A stretch of DNA of 64,000 nucleotides, taken from Omphiscola glabra. Its lineage: Eukaryota > Mollusca > Gastropoda > Lymnaeidae. A model generated the notes under the pieces. That model did no database searches. It was not told the origin of the DNA and saw nothing but the letters and a program-made list of their open reading frames with translations. Location of the stretch: contig OZ024797.1 in NCBI GenBank assembly GCA_964017045.1, forward strand, positions 14,775,562-14,839,561, in the 5' to 3' direction. This document shows, one piece after another, positions 45,380 to 57,822 of the stretch. Position 1 is the stretch's first letter. Every line of letters begins with the position of its first letter. The translations under genes were made by a program, and so were the position numbers.

Positions 45380-46080
45380 CTCATTAGGAAATGGTGTCAG
45401 CGGGCCGTCGAGCTTGCGCTCCTTATGCCCTCCCTGGTGCCCACCCACACCTGCCAGGCGCCGGGTTTCCCCGACGCCGGGCCGTGCGGGAGAACGCCAG
45501 AGACATCCCCGGGCGTGAAGCGCCCCCACCAGCAACCGCTCGATCGGGTTTGCCGATGGAGGCCCTCCCCGCCCGGAGACATCTGGTCGACCGAAGACGC
45601 TGCGTTTAAAGCGTTCGCAGTCCACTTTCCTAGGGGCCGGGACGGTAAATTAACGTCCTATATCTCCCCCCACCCGTCCCGGGGAAGCATCGGACGCCCT
45701 CTAAGAGGGATTCTACTGTGGGTTTCCACCTCGCAAATAATTCGCGAAGTAGCTGTGACGAAACGGTTGCCTAGGAGCATCTTTCTTAGGGCTGCATATT
45801 TAGAATCATCGGCCATAGGCTTCCACTACAGTCTATCGCCTCATATCCCTTAACGGCAACTTGTAATCATGATCCCTACCCCGTGTTTGCCTTTTCTTCC
45901 CCCTGTGAAGTATCACAGGTGGCAGCCCTGTAGGAGCCGTTTATTCCAGCAACTACCATGCATGTCCCTGTCTGCCACGCGGGACACGCAATGGTGGTAA
46001 TGTGCCCCGGGTTAACGCAGAGGGGGTCGGTGGCCAGCGCTTCCAAATCGGCAAGCCACTACAGACTTGTCGACCGGAAC
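45380..46080. other. GC-rich segment of unknown nature
   Basis: About 700 bp, clearly richer in G+C than everything around it and without tandem repetition, bounded by (CT)n on the left and a G17 tract plus (TCTA)n on the right. A plus frame is open to 45853 (ending in SSAIGFHYSLSPHIP) but I do not recognise a protein family in any frame. It could be a retroelement fragment, an exon-like remnant or transferred DNA. Confidence 0.5.
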
Positions 46081-46082
46081 CC

Positions 46083-46125
46083 CGGGGGGGGGGGGGGGGT
46101 CTCTCTCTATCTATCTCTCTATCAC

Positions 46126-46158
<33 letters not shown>

Positions 46159-46262
46159 ATCTCTCTCTCTCTATCTCTCTATCTCTTTCTCTCTCTCTCT
46201 CTATTTATATTATATATATATATATATATATATAATCTCTCTCTCTTTATATATATATATCA
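46083..46262. repeat. G-tract, (TCTA/TC)n and (TA)n microsatellite
   Basis: A G17 run followed by TCTCTCTATC-type units and two (TA)n runs around 46210-46260. Confidence 0.95.
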
Positions 46263-47017
46263 TTAATTAAATTTCTAGCTTAACATTAAGCTCACGATCC
46301 CAGATTACAGAGTTGAATTTGAATAAAAAAGCTAACGGCTTTCGTATAGCGCTACTCGATTTACGTCAAATGTTTATCGCTCGTACATTATATAACAAAA
46401 TACATCACCAAAGTAATGATACGTGCATATTGTACAGTGTCATAAAAACTTAACATCAAACACGCAGTGCATATTTTATTTAATTCTGATAAGTGGAGCG
46501 CTAATTAATTTTATTACGTGCACATTTAGTTAAAGAAGAAAAGCGCTTATTTTCGTGTTGGAATATTTTCCCGGCCGTTAGCTTTGAGTCACCCGTTAGC
46601 AAAGTGACATTTAACTTAACCCCCTTTCAAAGTTGCAAAGATTTTTTTTAATCTCTACTTTCAATATAACCCTGATGTAGCGTATGATGATGAATTCTCG
46701 TTGACGTTAATCATTTGACCAGAGTAATTACTGCGCTCTGTTTGGTAAAATTTGTCATCGATTTTTTATATTTTTTTTATATTCATGTTCCTTTTTCGTT
46801 CGGTTAGTTGTATTTTTTTAATCAGGATTTATTGATCATGACATTTTCAAGCAATATTCTGTCAGGGTTAGTGGGGCGATCATGAACAATAGATTTTTAA
46901 TTAAAATTCCCCCCCCCCCCCCCGGGCCACACACATACAAACCCGTTTTGTTGCGAGACTGAATATAATGTGTGGAAACACGTGGAGCGTGAATGATTCT
47001 GTAGATAAAACCCGTGG
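46263..47017. other. Unannotated AT-rich spacer
   Basis: About 750 bp, with a C tract near 46908-46923. No gene recognised. Confidence 0.55.
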
Positions 47018-47412
47018 ACTGGTCTAGTTACCCTCGGAGACACTGGTCTAGTTACCCCCGGAGGAACTGGTCTAGTTACCCTTGGAGACACTGGTCTAGT
47101 TACCCCCGGAGACACTGGTCTAGTTACCCTCGGAGATAATGGTCTAGTTACCCCCAGAGACACTGGTCTAGTTACCCTAAGAGACAATGGTCTAGTTATC
47201 CCCGGAGACACTGGTCTAGTTACCCTAAGAGACAATGGTCTAGTTACCCCCGGAGACACTGGTCTAGTTACCCCCGGAGACACTGGTCTAGTTACCCTAG
47301 GAGACACTGGTCTAGTTACCTCCCCGGAGACACTGGTCTAGTTACCCTAGGAGACACTGGTCTAGTTACCCTAGGAGACACTGGTCTACTTACCCTGGAG
47401 ACACTGGTCTAT
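47018..47412. repeat. 24-bp minisatellite
   Basis: About 16 units of ACTGGTCTAGTTACCCCCGG plus AGAC. Three variants (CCCTAAGAG, CCCTCGGAG, CCCTAGGAG) are interspersed. The minus frame reads VTRPVSPG repeats and is not a gene. Confidence 0.96.
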
Positions 47413-47913
47413 AGAAAAACAATACTATTTTTATATGCCAGTTTTCAAGTACTTTTATTTTTTAAAAACTCATTTGTCATGTTGAATACTTAATTGACTG
47501 TTGCTGCTGCTGCTGCTGTCACAGCGATTGATAACAAGTAACAAAAAAACAACAAAAAACTGCATCTTCATAGACACAGTTCAGACGTAACGCGACCTAC
47601 CTCGTCCAAACAATCAAACAGAGATGAAGGTTCTTTTGTCCACAGCTGGAGGCCAATGACCTTTGTTTCCGAACTTATTGTAAATAATACGGCAATGCCA
47701 TCAGGGATCCCCATATTATATTATCAAATTTCTAAAACGTTATTAAGAATCAGTTAAGATGCTTCGGATAGACAAATCAATTAAATAAAACAAGGCTTTG
47801 CGTTTAGAATGCACACTTAAATAAAATTAAAATTAAAATCCCATTTAAATTATAGAAATACAACATGAATAATACGAATTGTGTATGAATGTCAGGGGTT
47901 AATTTGGTGGGAC
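47413..47913. other. Unannotated spacer
   Basis: About 500 bp with a short (CTG)n run near 47502. No gene recognised. Confidence 0.55.
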
Positions 47914-48064
47914 CTGGGGCGTAACTGGGGTTTTGGCGCCCTTGGCTAATTTATTTTTTGAATAATAAAATATAAAAATTAGAGATTTAGCGGCGCCCTT
48001 TTGAACTGGCACAGGCCGGCGCCCTTGGCAACTGCCCCAATGCCAAGCCGTTGTTACGCCTCTG
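47914..48064 (+). mobile_element. hAT MITE, CAGAGGCGTAGC family, divergent copy C
   Basis: A 151-bp element beginning CTGGGGCGTAACTGGGG and ending TTGTTACGCCTCTG, flanked by GGTGGGAC and GGTGGGAG (7 of 8). The interior has GGCGCCCTTGGC on both sides, unlike copies A and B, so it is a separate subfamily. Confidence 0.85.
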
Positions 48065-49898
48065 GGTGGGAGGGGTGTCCCCCACAATCTTCTCAAGTGG
48101 GGAACGGGGGATTATCTCCTTTCTGAACAATGTATATATTTCAAATCTTCCTTTCCCACTGTCTTTATTAACTGCTGAGAACGACGGGGCGAACATTTCT
48201 CACTCTAAAACAAAATTCATTTGAAAGCGGTGAAATTCTAAGTAACTCATTTCATCTGTCCCACCCACTCTTCGACACCTAGAGGGTTCAAGTACTCACA
48301 CTAGATTAAGATGGCAATGACGTCAGGTACAAAAAAAACAAAACCTTTGATTTAGTGTTTAGAGGCATGCAATCATCATAGTCCATGCATGCCAGACATT
48401 GACCTCACCAATTTAACACTAGAATCCACATGAAATATGCAACGATTCCGGAACGGGGGTGCCCCGAATAGAAATCAGGGCTATTACCGGAAAAATGTTT
48501 CCCGAAATATCGAAAACGTGCTACTGCCCCGAATTCGGGCAACACTCAAGTTTAGAGATTCAGGTATTTATAGGATCTAAGCTATTTTCAGTCATCCAAT
48601 CAAAGTTGCATACAACCGACTTAAGCGCTGGCTTTTTCTTTTCTTTTTTTTTTTTAAATAGAACTCAAATAAACAAATTTATATCGACAAACTATTTAAA
48701 TTCTTTGTATGAAGAAATGTGGGCAAGAGTCTGTATCCGTGCAAGAAAAAATTGTGGCAATTTGATGTTTGTTTAATTTCTTTAAATTTTACAATATCGG
48801 CTGTTATGAAACGGGTTTAAATAAATGTTTCATTGGATGAACAGGTTTTTAGTTTCGATCGAAAAATAGTTTTCATGAGGTGCTCTACATTTTTGAATCA
48901 GTAAAACCTTGACCTGCAAAAATTGAAAAGTTTATACATTTTTTTAATAAAATCAGTCCCTAGACTCAGCAATGGAGCTGAATTCCGACAAGAAGATGGA
49001 AGCTTGTGGCTGAAACTGGTAAAAAAACGAAAAAAAACAAACAACTCTTATATGAAGTTGATATATGATATATATTTAAAAGGGCAACAAGGTTTCTACG
49101 ATATCCATCATTTATTCACGTCATACCCGCAACGCAACAGAAGATGTGACGAGCTGTCCACAAGCTGTCCACCAGCTGTCCACAAGCTATCCCCGAGCTG
49201 TTGGTATAACGAGCTGTTCACGTCGGAGATTTCTCCCTTAAGGATGCCCAAATCGACCCAAAATAATCTAATGGATTGGTAGCCTCGAAACACGACGATC
49301 TACTTTCCCCAAATATGGAGTTTGCTCCATAATATCTCGAGACCGGAAGCAGTTTTATACAACTGAACAGGAGAAAAAATGGAATGGGTGGGGGAAAGCC
49401 CAAAAACTTGTAATTGATCTCTACCATAAAAAAAATTGTAATAAATTCCCAACGTCAAATCCACCGTGTACGAACAGAATTAACTGAAGTGACTTTAATG
49501 TTTCTCTCCACTAATTATTCGTTTGTCAAATGAGAACGTTTTGTCTCGACTGACATACATTTCGTCCTGTCTGACCCACCTGTGCAGGGACGACAAGCCA
49601 CTCCGCCAGGTCATGACATTGATGGCTTTTACTGAGCCGCAGAACACTTGGCGCCAATCAGCCAAACTTTAATATTTCATCTCCATGTTCAACTTTGCTG
49701 CACTGGTGGATACAATAATCGCTGAACAACCACCCCCGCTTCTTTCACCCACACGCACACACCCACCCACACACACACTGCTACAAATTTCGTGGAATAC
49801 ATTATACTACAGGTCTCATTTTTAGAAAATTCACCGGTGGATCCAAGTGTTACCAAAAAAATTAAAAAATGTTAACTTTTCATTTTTTACATTTCATA
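48065..49898. other. Unannotated spacer
   Basis: About 1.8 kb. A short 12-bp repeat (AGCTGTCCACA-type) lies at 49147-49207. Small open frames such as 48459-48776 and 48923-49282 have no recognisable domain. Confidence 0.5.
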
Positions 49899-50020
49899 CC
49901 GGCCTTTATACAAAAGTCCTACAAATAGTCCTACAGACAGTCCTACACCAAACCCGTGGTGTTTAAATAATAGTCACCCCCCCATCCAAAAAAATCACCC
50001 GGCTTCACACGTCACGCATG
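49899..50020 (+). repeat. Left arm of a long inverted repeat
   Basis: Runs from CCGGCCTTTATACAAAAGTC through TCCTACAGACAGTCCTACAC and AATAGTCACC to the TCACGCATGACATC region. Its reverse complement, with substitutions and small length differences, is at 51234-51384. Confidence 0.78.
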
Positions 50021-50414
50021 ACATCATATTTTCCCACTCATAACTATATGCGGTGTTAATATAAAACATATGGAGTTGGGAGGGAGGGCGGTTTCGAAGA
50101 GGAAGCAGGACACACCAGAAGCAAAATTTAGGTATAAGAGCTTTTTCTTGTGCTACCCGACTTCTGTATCTTTGAACAGTTTGTCAAATGAATGCAATTT
50201 TCTGCACATACCGTTAACCGTCGTGACCCACAGAGGTAATAGATACTCTGGTGAAACTTTGATTGATTCCTCAATCTCTACGCACAGTTTGTTCGCGTGC
50301 ATAAGTCCAATGCACACGGGTGTGCGTATGTTTGCTGCACCAAGTTTACATGTTAGCGGTCAGCTCCTGAACAGCACATTGCATGCCCGACTTCCAAATC
50401 GAGCTGAAACCCGT

Positions 50415-50635
50415 CACACATATGTAAGACTCGGGACTCCATATGTTAGACTCGGGACTCCATATGTAAGACTCGGGACTCCATATGTTAGACTCGAGAC
50501 TCCATATGTTAGACTCGGGACTCCATATGTTAGGCTCGGGACTCCATATGTTAGACTCGGGACTCCATATGTTAAACTCGGGACTCCATATGTTAGACTC
50601 GGGGTACCATTCGTTAGACTCGGGACACCTTTTAA
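50415..50635. repeat. 21-bp minisatellite
   Basis: About 11 units of ATGTTAGACTCGGGACTCCA plus T. It lies between the two arms of the inverted repeat. A 210-codon plus frame starts upstream (50070) and becomes a YVRLGTP repeat here; the non-repeat part has no domain I recognise. Confidence 0.95.
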
Positions 50636-51233
50636 TATTTTGGAACTCGGTAAATTGCTACTCGAGCTGTCCGTTACATATCCGTATGTAAAATCAATAT
50701 AGCATATTAATTGCTCTTTATCCCTTGAAAGATCCTATATAGATACACCCGTGCAATCATGTCTACGAAGTCTTATAAATAAGCTCCTGGGACTTGTCAT
50801 ATTACACGCTGCATAAATAATTTCACTTTTTTTTTTTTCAACTGAATATTACACCGTACAATGAAAGTGAAATCATGCCATTTCTTTTTAAGCAAACGCG
50901 GTTGAGATGGAGCTCTTTAGATCCCGACAGAACCGAAGTGAACGAAATACTTGTTTAAGCGCGTCCTTTGGTGTTTTCCTAATGGGACCATTAATGACTT
51001 TCCTGTTGACAAGTTTGGCAAAGTATTCAAACGTCTGCTTCTAACTGACAATATTTGAATGCAAATTTGGCTTAGCGGCACTTCTATACTACGCAATTTA
51101 TATATATATATATTTATTGCTATATATGTATTGTTTCTAGTTCGTACTGCTTCCTTTTCACAACCACCCCCGAATCCACATTTTATTTATATTAATAGTA
51201 CTGTGTGAAGAAAGGGTGGCACCCAGCGATTTT
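50636..51233. other. Unannotated AT-rich spacer
   Basis: About 600 bp with a short (TA)n run near 51096. No transposase-like coding was found between the inverted arms. Confidence 0.55.
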
Positions 51234-51384
51234 TCGTGCGTGACTTCTGAACTCCGGTAGGAATGTTGATTTTTTTGCTCTTGTGGGGAGGTGACTATTA
51301 TGTATAAAGAGCCACGGGGATGGTGTAGGACAGTCTCTAGGACAGTCTTTAGGACTGTCTGTAGGACTTTATTTTAAAGGCCGG
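51234..51384 (-). repeat. Right arm of a long inverted repeat
   Basis: Contains CGTGCGTGACTTCTG, AGGTGACTATTATGTATAAA, GGTGTAGGACAGTCTCTAGG and GACTTTATTTTAAAGGCCGG. The AGGACAGTC unit is itself repeated three to four times in this arm. Confidence 0.78.
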
Positions 51385-52631
51385 CAGTTAGAGCTTATGA
51401 CTGTCTGTGGATGGAATGTGATGAGTTAAGGGATGAGTTGTTTTTTTACTTGCGCGTAGTATAAATCATTTATTCTTTCAGGCTATGAAAATGTTATGAA
51501 ATTTTATGAAAAGAAACTATAATTATTAACCTCAGAAAAACGTATACCAGCTTTTTGGATAGTTTAATACCTTATTTGAATATTTTTTAACTGGAATGCC
51601 TTGATGTGGTGGATTCGATCAAAATGCAGTTGAATAAAAAAACAACATTATACAGACTTTGTGACAATGTTCATCGATAGAAGGTTTTAGCGTCCGCAAC
51701 AGATGCCGACCTACTCACTGTTCCTGGTCATCGTAGTTCATCGGATATCTTCGGAGTTCATCGGACTTCATCGCAGTTCATCGGAGGTTCACAAATTATT
51801 TTACATGCGTTTGATTTACAAATGAATTTATCGCGCATTTGTTTTGAAAGTGGAATCACTCAAGCGACCCAACCAATCCGCCATAAGCTGTCCTTATGAC
51901 GTATACCCCGTCCCGTATCACAGACTTAAAACACGCCATCATTTACATAGCATAAACTATTTTTTTTTAATTTAAAAGATGCACTGGTGTGAACTATATC
52001 TAGATTATCTCAGGTCACTTCTCTGTTTTCGCCTGACAAACTTGATAATCCGCTAGGAATAACCTATTTCCGATAATCTCGATAAACCCACGAACTCCTC
52101 ATTTAGTTAATCCTCGCTGTCACAGTTAACACCTGCTTACGCGCGTGTCGCTACACCTAATATGACACCTAGTCAAGCGTGCATCATCACAGCTGCTGCC
52201 CCAGAAATTCGAGTCTTTGTTATTCGGAGCAGAGCGGATATGTGCACCGAGAAGGTCAATTTTTGCGTTAATTTAACTTTGTCTAATGATTCCGGGATTA
52301 ACACAGTTTTCTCCATACGTTTTAATCCCAGATGTAGTTCCTTGACACCCTACCGTCAATCACTTGAGCCCCCGACCTACTTTTCCCTTTGTCATTTTTA
52401 AAAAAATGTATATTTTTTTAATGTGACAAATATCATGCCGCGGGATTGCAGATAATATATGGCAATTATAAAAAAAAATAATTATTATACGTATAATAAA
52501 AATGTTCATTAAAAAACTCTTCTTTTGCTCAAATTGACTTGAGCGGTATTTGTTTGCAACAGGCGTTGCTTTCTATGATGTATCGTTTTTCCACGCCTCT
52601 GAGCCTAATCATCATTTTAGATAGAAAATTT
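51385..52631. other. Unannotated spacer
   Basis: About 1.25 kb. Short GTTCATCGGA repeats occur at 51735-51785. No gene recognised. Confidence 0.55.
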
Positions 52632-53025
52632 GACGCACTACTTCATTGTGCAAGTACTTAGAACATGTGACGCACTACTTCATTGTGCAAGTACTTAGAA
52701 CATGTGACGCACTACTTCATTGTGTAAGTACTTAGAACATGTGACGCACTACTTCATTGTGCAAGTACTTAGAACATTTGACGCACTACTTCATTGTGCA
52801 AGTACTTAGAACATGTGACGCACTACTTCATTGTGTAAGTACTTAGAACATGTGACGCACTACTTCATTGTGTAAGTACTTGGAACATTTGACGCACCAC
52901 TTCACAGTGGTATTACTTAGAACATATGGCGCACTATTTCATATTGCAAGTATTTAGAACATGTGCAGCACTACTTCATTGTGCAAGTACTTAGAGCATG
53001 TGAAGCACTTCTTCACATTGCTAGT
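52632..53025. repeat. 37-bp minisatellite
   Basis: About ten units containing GACGCACTACTTCATTGTGC and AAGTACTTAGAACATGT. The last three units are diverged. Confidence 0.95.
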
Positions 53026-53544
53026 ATTTCCTTCTCTCAAAGTGTCATCGATCTTGGACTGACTGACTCCGAAAAGTAATTAGTTAATACAGTTTACATT
53101 TGAATGCACCAGAACATTGCGGGCCATCAACAAACAACAAAATTTTAAAACCGTACATAAATATTTATAAATAAAGTAATTGCCCTATAATCTTTCAGGA
53201 ATCATGGTGACACATTCAGAAGATCTTTATGCTGTGAAAACAGTCGAATGTGTTTCGATTTCAGACTACCTTTAAAAAAAAAAATCAATTTTAAACCAGT
53301 TTTGTATTTGAAATAAATAAATACATGTTTTTAAGTATCTTTTAAGCAACCTTACTTAGAAAGACTGGGGGTGGATTGCTTTTTCTTGTAGATTGCAATG
53401 CCATTGTTGCTAACCACGTTTAAATACACTTAACCCATTAAATCTTACGCCATCATGACCACTAATGTTTTATGCTATAACCTCTCTCTGTGTTGTATTG
53501 ACAAGTCCTTAACTTTAATTCATAGGAGATAGTTTGTTATCATT
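53026..53544. other. Unannotated AT-rich spacer
   Basis: About 520 bp, no gene or repeat recognised. Confidence 0.55.
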
Positions 53545-54930
53545 GGTTTGACATTTAAAATGACTGTCCCGTTAAAATTACATTTGAAATGACTGTTCTC
53601 AGTAAAATGCACCGGAAATGACTGTTCCCATCAAATGACATTTAAAATTACTGTTTCCATTAAAATGACATTAGAAATGACTGTTCCAATTAAAATGACA
53701 TTTGAAATTACTGTTCCCATTAAAATGACATTTGAAATGACTGTTCTCAGTAAAGTGACATTTGAAATGACCGTTGCCATTAAATGACAGTTGAAATGAC
53801 TTTTCCCATTAAAAGACATTTGAAATGACTGTTACCATTAAATGGCATTTGAAAAGACTGTTACGAATAAATGACATTTGAAATGACTTTTCCTATTAAA
53901 AAGACATTTGAAATGACTTTTTCTATTAAAATGACATTTGAAATGACTTTTCCCCATTAAAATGACATTTGAAATCACTGTTCCTATTAAAATGTCATTT
54001 GAAATGAATGCTTCAATCAAATGACATTTGAAATGACTTTTCCCATTAAAATGACATTTGAAATGACTTTTCCTATTAAATGACATTTGAAATGACTGTT
54101 CCCATTAAAATGACATTGGAATGACTGTTCCCATTAAATGACATTTGAAAAGACTGTTACGAATAAATGACATTTGAAATGACTTTTCCTATTAAAAAGA
54201 CATTTGAAATGACTTTTTCTATTAAAATGACATTTGAAATGACTTTTCCCCATTAAAATGACATTTGAAATCACTGTTCCTATTAAAATGTCATTTGAAA
54301 TGAATGCTTCAATCAAATGACATTTGAAATGACTTTTCCCATTAAAATGACATTTGAAATGACTTTTCCTATTAAATGACATTTGAAATGACTGTTCCCA
54401 TTAAAATGACATTGGAATGACTGTTCCCATTAAATGACATTTGAATACTGTTCCAATTAAAATGACATTTGAAATGACTGTTCTCAGTAAAATTACATTT
54501 GAAATGACTTTTCCCATTAAAACGACATTTGAAATGACTTTTCCCATTAAAAAGACATTTGAAATCAATGTTCCAATTAAAATGACATTTGAAATTACTT
54601 TTCCCATTAAAATGACATTTGAAATGACTTTTCCCATTAAAATGACATTTGAAATGACTTTCCCATTTAAAATGACATTTGAAATGAATGTTCTAATTAA
54701 AATGACATTTGAAATGACGGTTACGAATAAATGGCATTTGAAATAACATTTCCTATTAAAATGAAATTTGAAATGACTTTTCCCCATTAAAATTACATTT
54801 GAAATGACTGTTCCCGTTGAAATGACATTTGAAATGACTGTTCCCATTAAAATGACATTTGAAATCAATGTTTCAAAGACTGTTCTCAGTAAAATGACAT
54901 TTGAAATGACTGTCCACGGTAAAAGGACAT
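53545..54930. repeat. About 30-bp minisatellite with 296-bp higher-order repeat
   Basis: About 47 units of ATTAAAATGACATTTGAAAT plus GACTGTTCCC or GACTTTTCCC, with frequent one-base length changes. The block at 53838-54086 is repeated almost exactly at 54134-54382 (offset 296 bp), including its rare variants. Confidence 0.96.
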
Positions 54931-55288
54931 GATGAAACGTCGCCAGTGATCGAGTTTGAATATGTCGACGTGAGTATGTCTTGAGTCTGCACGGGTGACG
55001 GGACATACTCGAATCATATCACACGCCACGTTAGAGCCTCGTTACTGTTCAGCCAGGCACGGCGAGGTCAGTGGGACGCCGGTGACAATGAACGGCTACG
55101 CTCCTGTGGAATCGCTAACTGGTCGGCACACCTCTTAGGAAAACATGTGCATAGTTAGCTGGGATCTCCGGGAAAAAACGAGTCACGTGACGTCTTTCAC
55201 AGAATTACCATTTATTGAAACTCATTTGCTGACCTTTGACCTGTATGGCGTGTTATTTACATTTAAATGAGTTCGCGTTTCTCTAGAC
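54931..55288. other. Unannotated spacer
   Basis: About 360 bp of less AT-rich sequence. No gene recognised. Confidence 0.55.
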
Positions 55289-55485
55289 CAATGGTTCTCA
55301 ACCTTCCTAATGCCGTGACCCCTTAACACAGTTCCTCATGTTGTGGCGACCCCCCAACCACAAATTTTTGTTCGTTGCTACTTCATAACTGTAGAGTATA
55401 TGTGCTTTCCAATGGTCTTGGGTGACCCTCTGGAAAAGGGTAATTCGACCCCACCGGGGTCGTGAATCACAGGTTGAGAACCGTG
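55289..55485 (-). mobile_element. SPIN-like hAT MITE, copy 5 (inverted)
   Basis: On the plus strand it starts CAATGGTTCTCAACCTTCC and ends CACAGGTTGAGAACCGTG, so it is reversed relative to the other copies. Internal GGTCTTGGGTGACC and TTCGTTGCTACTTC are the complements of conserved SPIN-like phrases. No matching 8-bp flanks remain. Confidence 0.86.
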
Positions 55486-56078
55486 TTTCGGCGGATATGT
55501 GTCGTTAAGCGGAAGAAAGAGTCATTTCAAAGCTTATGTCTGGACAGTTTAGTGAGCTATACCAATATAAAAAAAAAAGAACATGCAATTTTTTAATTGA
55601 GATCAAATATGTCAAGGTAGCGTTGTAATTACATTTAAAATGAAAAGGGCACCCAATGGTGTATTTTGTATGAATCTCCCCCTCCCCCCCCCAACTCAAA
55701 CCAAGTAAAAATGTATTCTTACCATACTACATAATAGGATATTTTACATACTTTAAATTACTTTTTAATTTAATTTTTATTATGTGTGTATCTATTAAAA
55801 TTCACGATAATCCCATTATCCCACTAAAATACGTATACGCGAACGATTTCCGAACAATCTTAATTTTTCGGTTTAGGTTTCAGCCAAAAGACTCGTTAAG
55901 CTTTTAGTTTCGACTTCAATTTTGGCCGAAAGTCATTTTTAACTTTCGGTCTGGTTTTGGTTTTTGCCAAAATCAGAATAGTACATGCGGTCGGTGTCTA
56001 ATCTAGACTATGTTAATGTTACAGAATTAAAAACGTAGACTATTTTATAACAATAAATAAGTACATTACTTTACACCA
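55486..56078. other. Unannotated AT-rich spacer
   Basis: Holds a TTTCGGT/GGCCGAAA-rich stretch at 55866-55975 that may be a worn hAT end; no matching second end was found. No gene recognised. Confidence 0.5.
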
Positions 56079-56303
56079 TTTAATATGTAGTCTGTGTTAT
56101 ACCATTAAATATATAGACTATATTATACCATTAAATATGTAGACTATGTTATACCATTAAATATGTAGACTATGTTATACCATTAAATATGTAGACTATA
56201 TTATACCATTAAATATGTAGACTATGTTATACCATTAAATATGTTGACTATATTATACCATTAAATATGTAGACTATGTTATACCATTAAATATGTAGGT
56301 TAT
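56079..56303. repeat. 26-bp minisatellite
   Basis: About nine units of TATACCATTAAATATGTAGA plus CTATGT or CTATAT. Confidence 0.95.
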
Positions 56304-57089
56304 GTTCAATGCGCTATGCGTAAGGGACTTCCCAACAGTGTTTTCTTTTAAACCCTTGAATTGTCTGGTTAAATATAACTTTTATGTTGAATGCAAAGCC
56401 AAATTTTCCATTATCCCTTCAACTCTACGCCCCAGTTCACATAGGAAGGAAATAAGAGTGCGTCCATTATCTCTAATTACCCTCCAAACCACATTCTTAA
56501 AAGCCCTATATTCACGAGTTAGCGGTAGTAGCGGAGAAAATAAATTAGCACCACGGATCTTGAGACTTGCTTAGTACGGTGTTTAGATGGGATTAGAGCA
56601 AGAAGGTCGATAACCAAGGCCATAAACCTCTCATGGTCCGCGGTGAGTTACGTGCCCATGGTACGGCCAAAAGGTTGGTGCTATTTCCGGGTCATGGTAC
56701 TGCACAACTGAAAACCTTCTTCAAAAAACCTCGTCTCTCCCTATCCAAACGGAAGACATTATTCTTTAAAAATAAAAATAATAATAATAATAGTTTAAAA
56801 AATTAAACGGGCGATCCTGATTAAGTTCTGATACAATTTGAAATGTTCCAGACAGCTAGTCCAATAATCGTTTAGCTTTAATTAATCATCTCAATTTCAC
56901 ATACTGAAGATTGTACAAAGAAGAATACAATAGATCGACCGAGTTTACACGGGCGTCTAAATAAAGTAAACGATTGAATGATCGCCCTCGGGTCGCCCTC
57001 AGAGGTTTTTGGAACGCTTTAAATGAACGTTTTGGAAGGCTGTATATTCACATAAATGGAAACATTTTCACTTTGACACTTGATATACT
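56304..57089. other. Unannotated spacer
   Basis: About 790 bp; the 90-codon frame at 56302-56574 has no recognisable domain. Confidence 0.5.
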
Positions 57090-57695
57090 GCTTTCCTGAT
57101 GCTGGTGTAAAATAAACTGTCTTCCTGGTGCAGGTGTAAAATAAACTGTCTTCCTGGTGCAGGTGTAAAATAAACTGTCTTCCTGATGCTGGTGTAAAAT
57201 ATACTGTCTTCATCATGCTGGTGTAAAATATACTGCTTTCCTGATGCTGGTGTAAAATATACTGCTTTCCTGATGCTGGTGTAAAATAAACTGTCTTCCT
57301 GGTGCAGGTGTAAAATAAACTGTCTTCCTGATGCTGGTGTAAAATATACTGTCTTCATCATGCTGGTGTAAAATATACTGCTTTCCTGATGCTGGTGTAA
57401 AATATACTGCTTTCCTGATGCTGGTGTAAAATAAACTGTCTTCATCATGCTGGTGTAAAATAAACTGTCTTCCTGGTGCAGGTGTAAAATATTCTGTCTT
57501 CCTGATGCTTGTGTAAAATATACTGTCTTCATGATGCTTGTGTAAAATATACTGTCTTCATGATGCTTGTGTAAAATATACTGTCTTCATGATGCTGGTG
57601 TAAAATATACTGTCTTCCTGATGCTGGTGTAAATATACTGTCTTCATGGTGCTTGTGTAAAATATACTGTCTTCATGGTGCTTGTGTAAAATATG
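57090..57695. repeat. 29-bp minisatellite
   Basis: About 21 units of CTGTCTTCCTGATGCTGGTG plus TAAAATATA. Variants GGTGCAGG, CATCATGCTGG and CATGATGCTTG occur in local clusters. Confidence 0.96.
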
Positions 57696-57755
57696 TGTGA
57701 AGTGTGGAGAACTGTTGGGTGAGTTGATTAAAATCGATTTATTTTGTTGTATTTA

Positions 57756-57822
57756 CATAATAATAATAATATAAGTTATTATAATACTAATAATAATAAT
57801 AATAATAGTAATAATAGTGATA
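57756..57822. repeat. (AAT)n microsatellite
   Basis: Interrupted AATAATAAT run with ATAGTAATAA ends. Confidence 0.93.

Noticed and set aside
55866..55975. Possible hAT fragment with TTTCGGTTT/GGCCGAAA phrases
   Set aside because: No matching second end or target duplication could be found.
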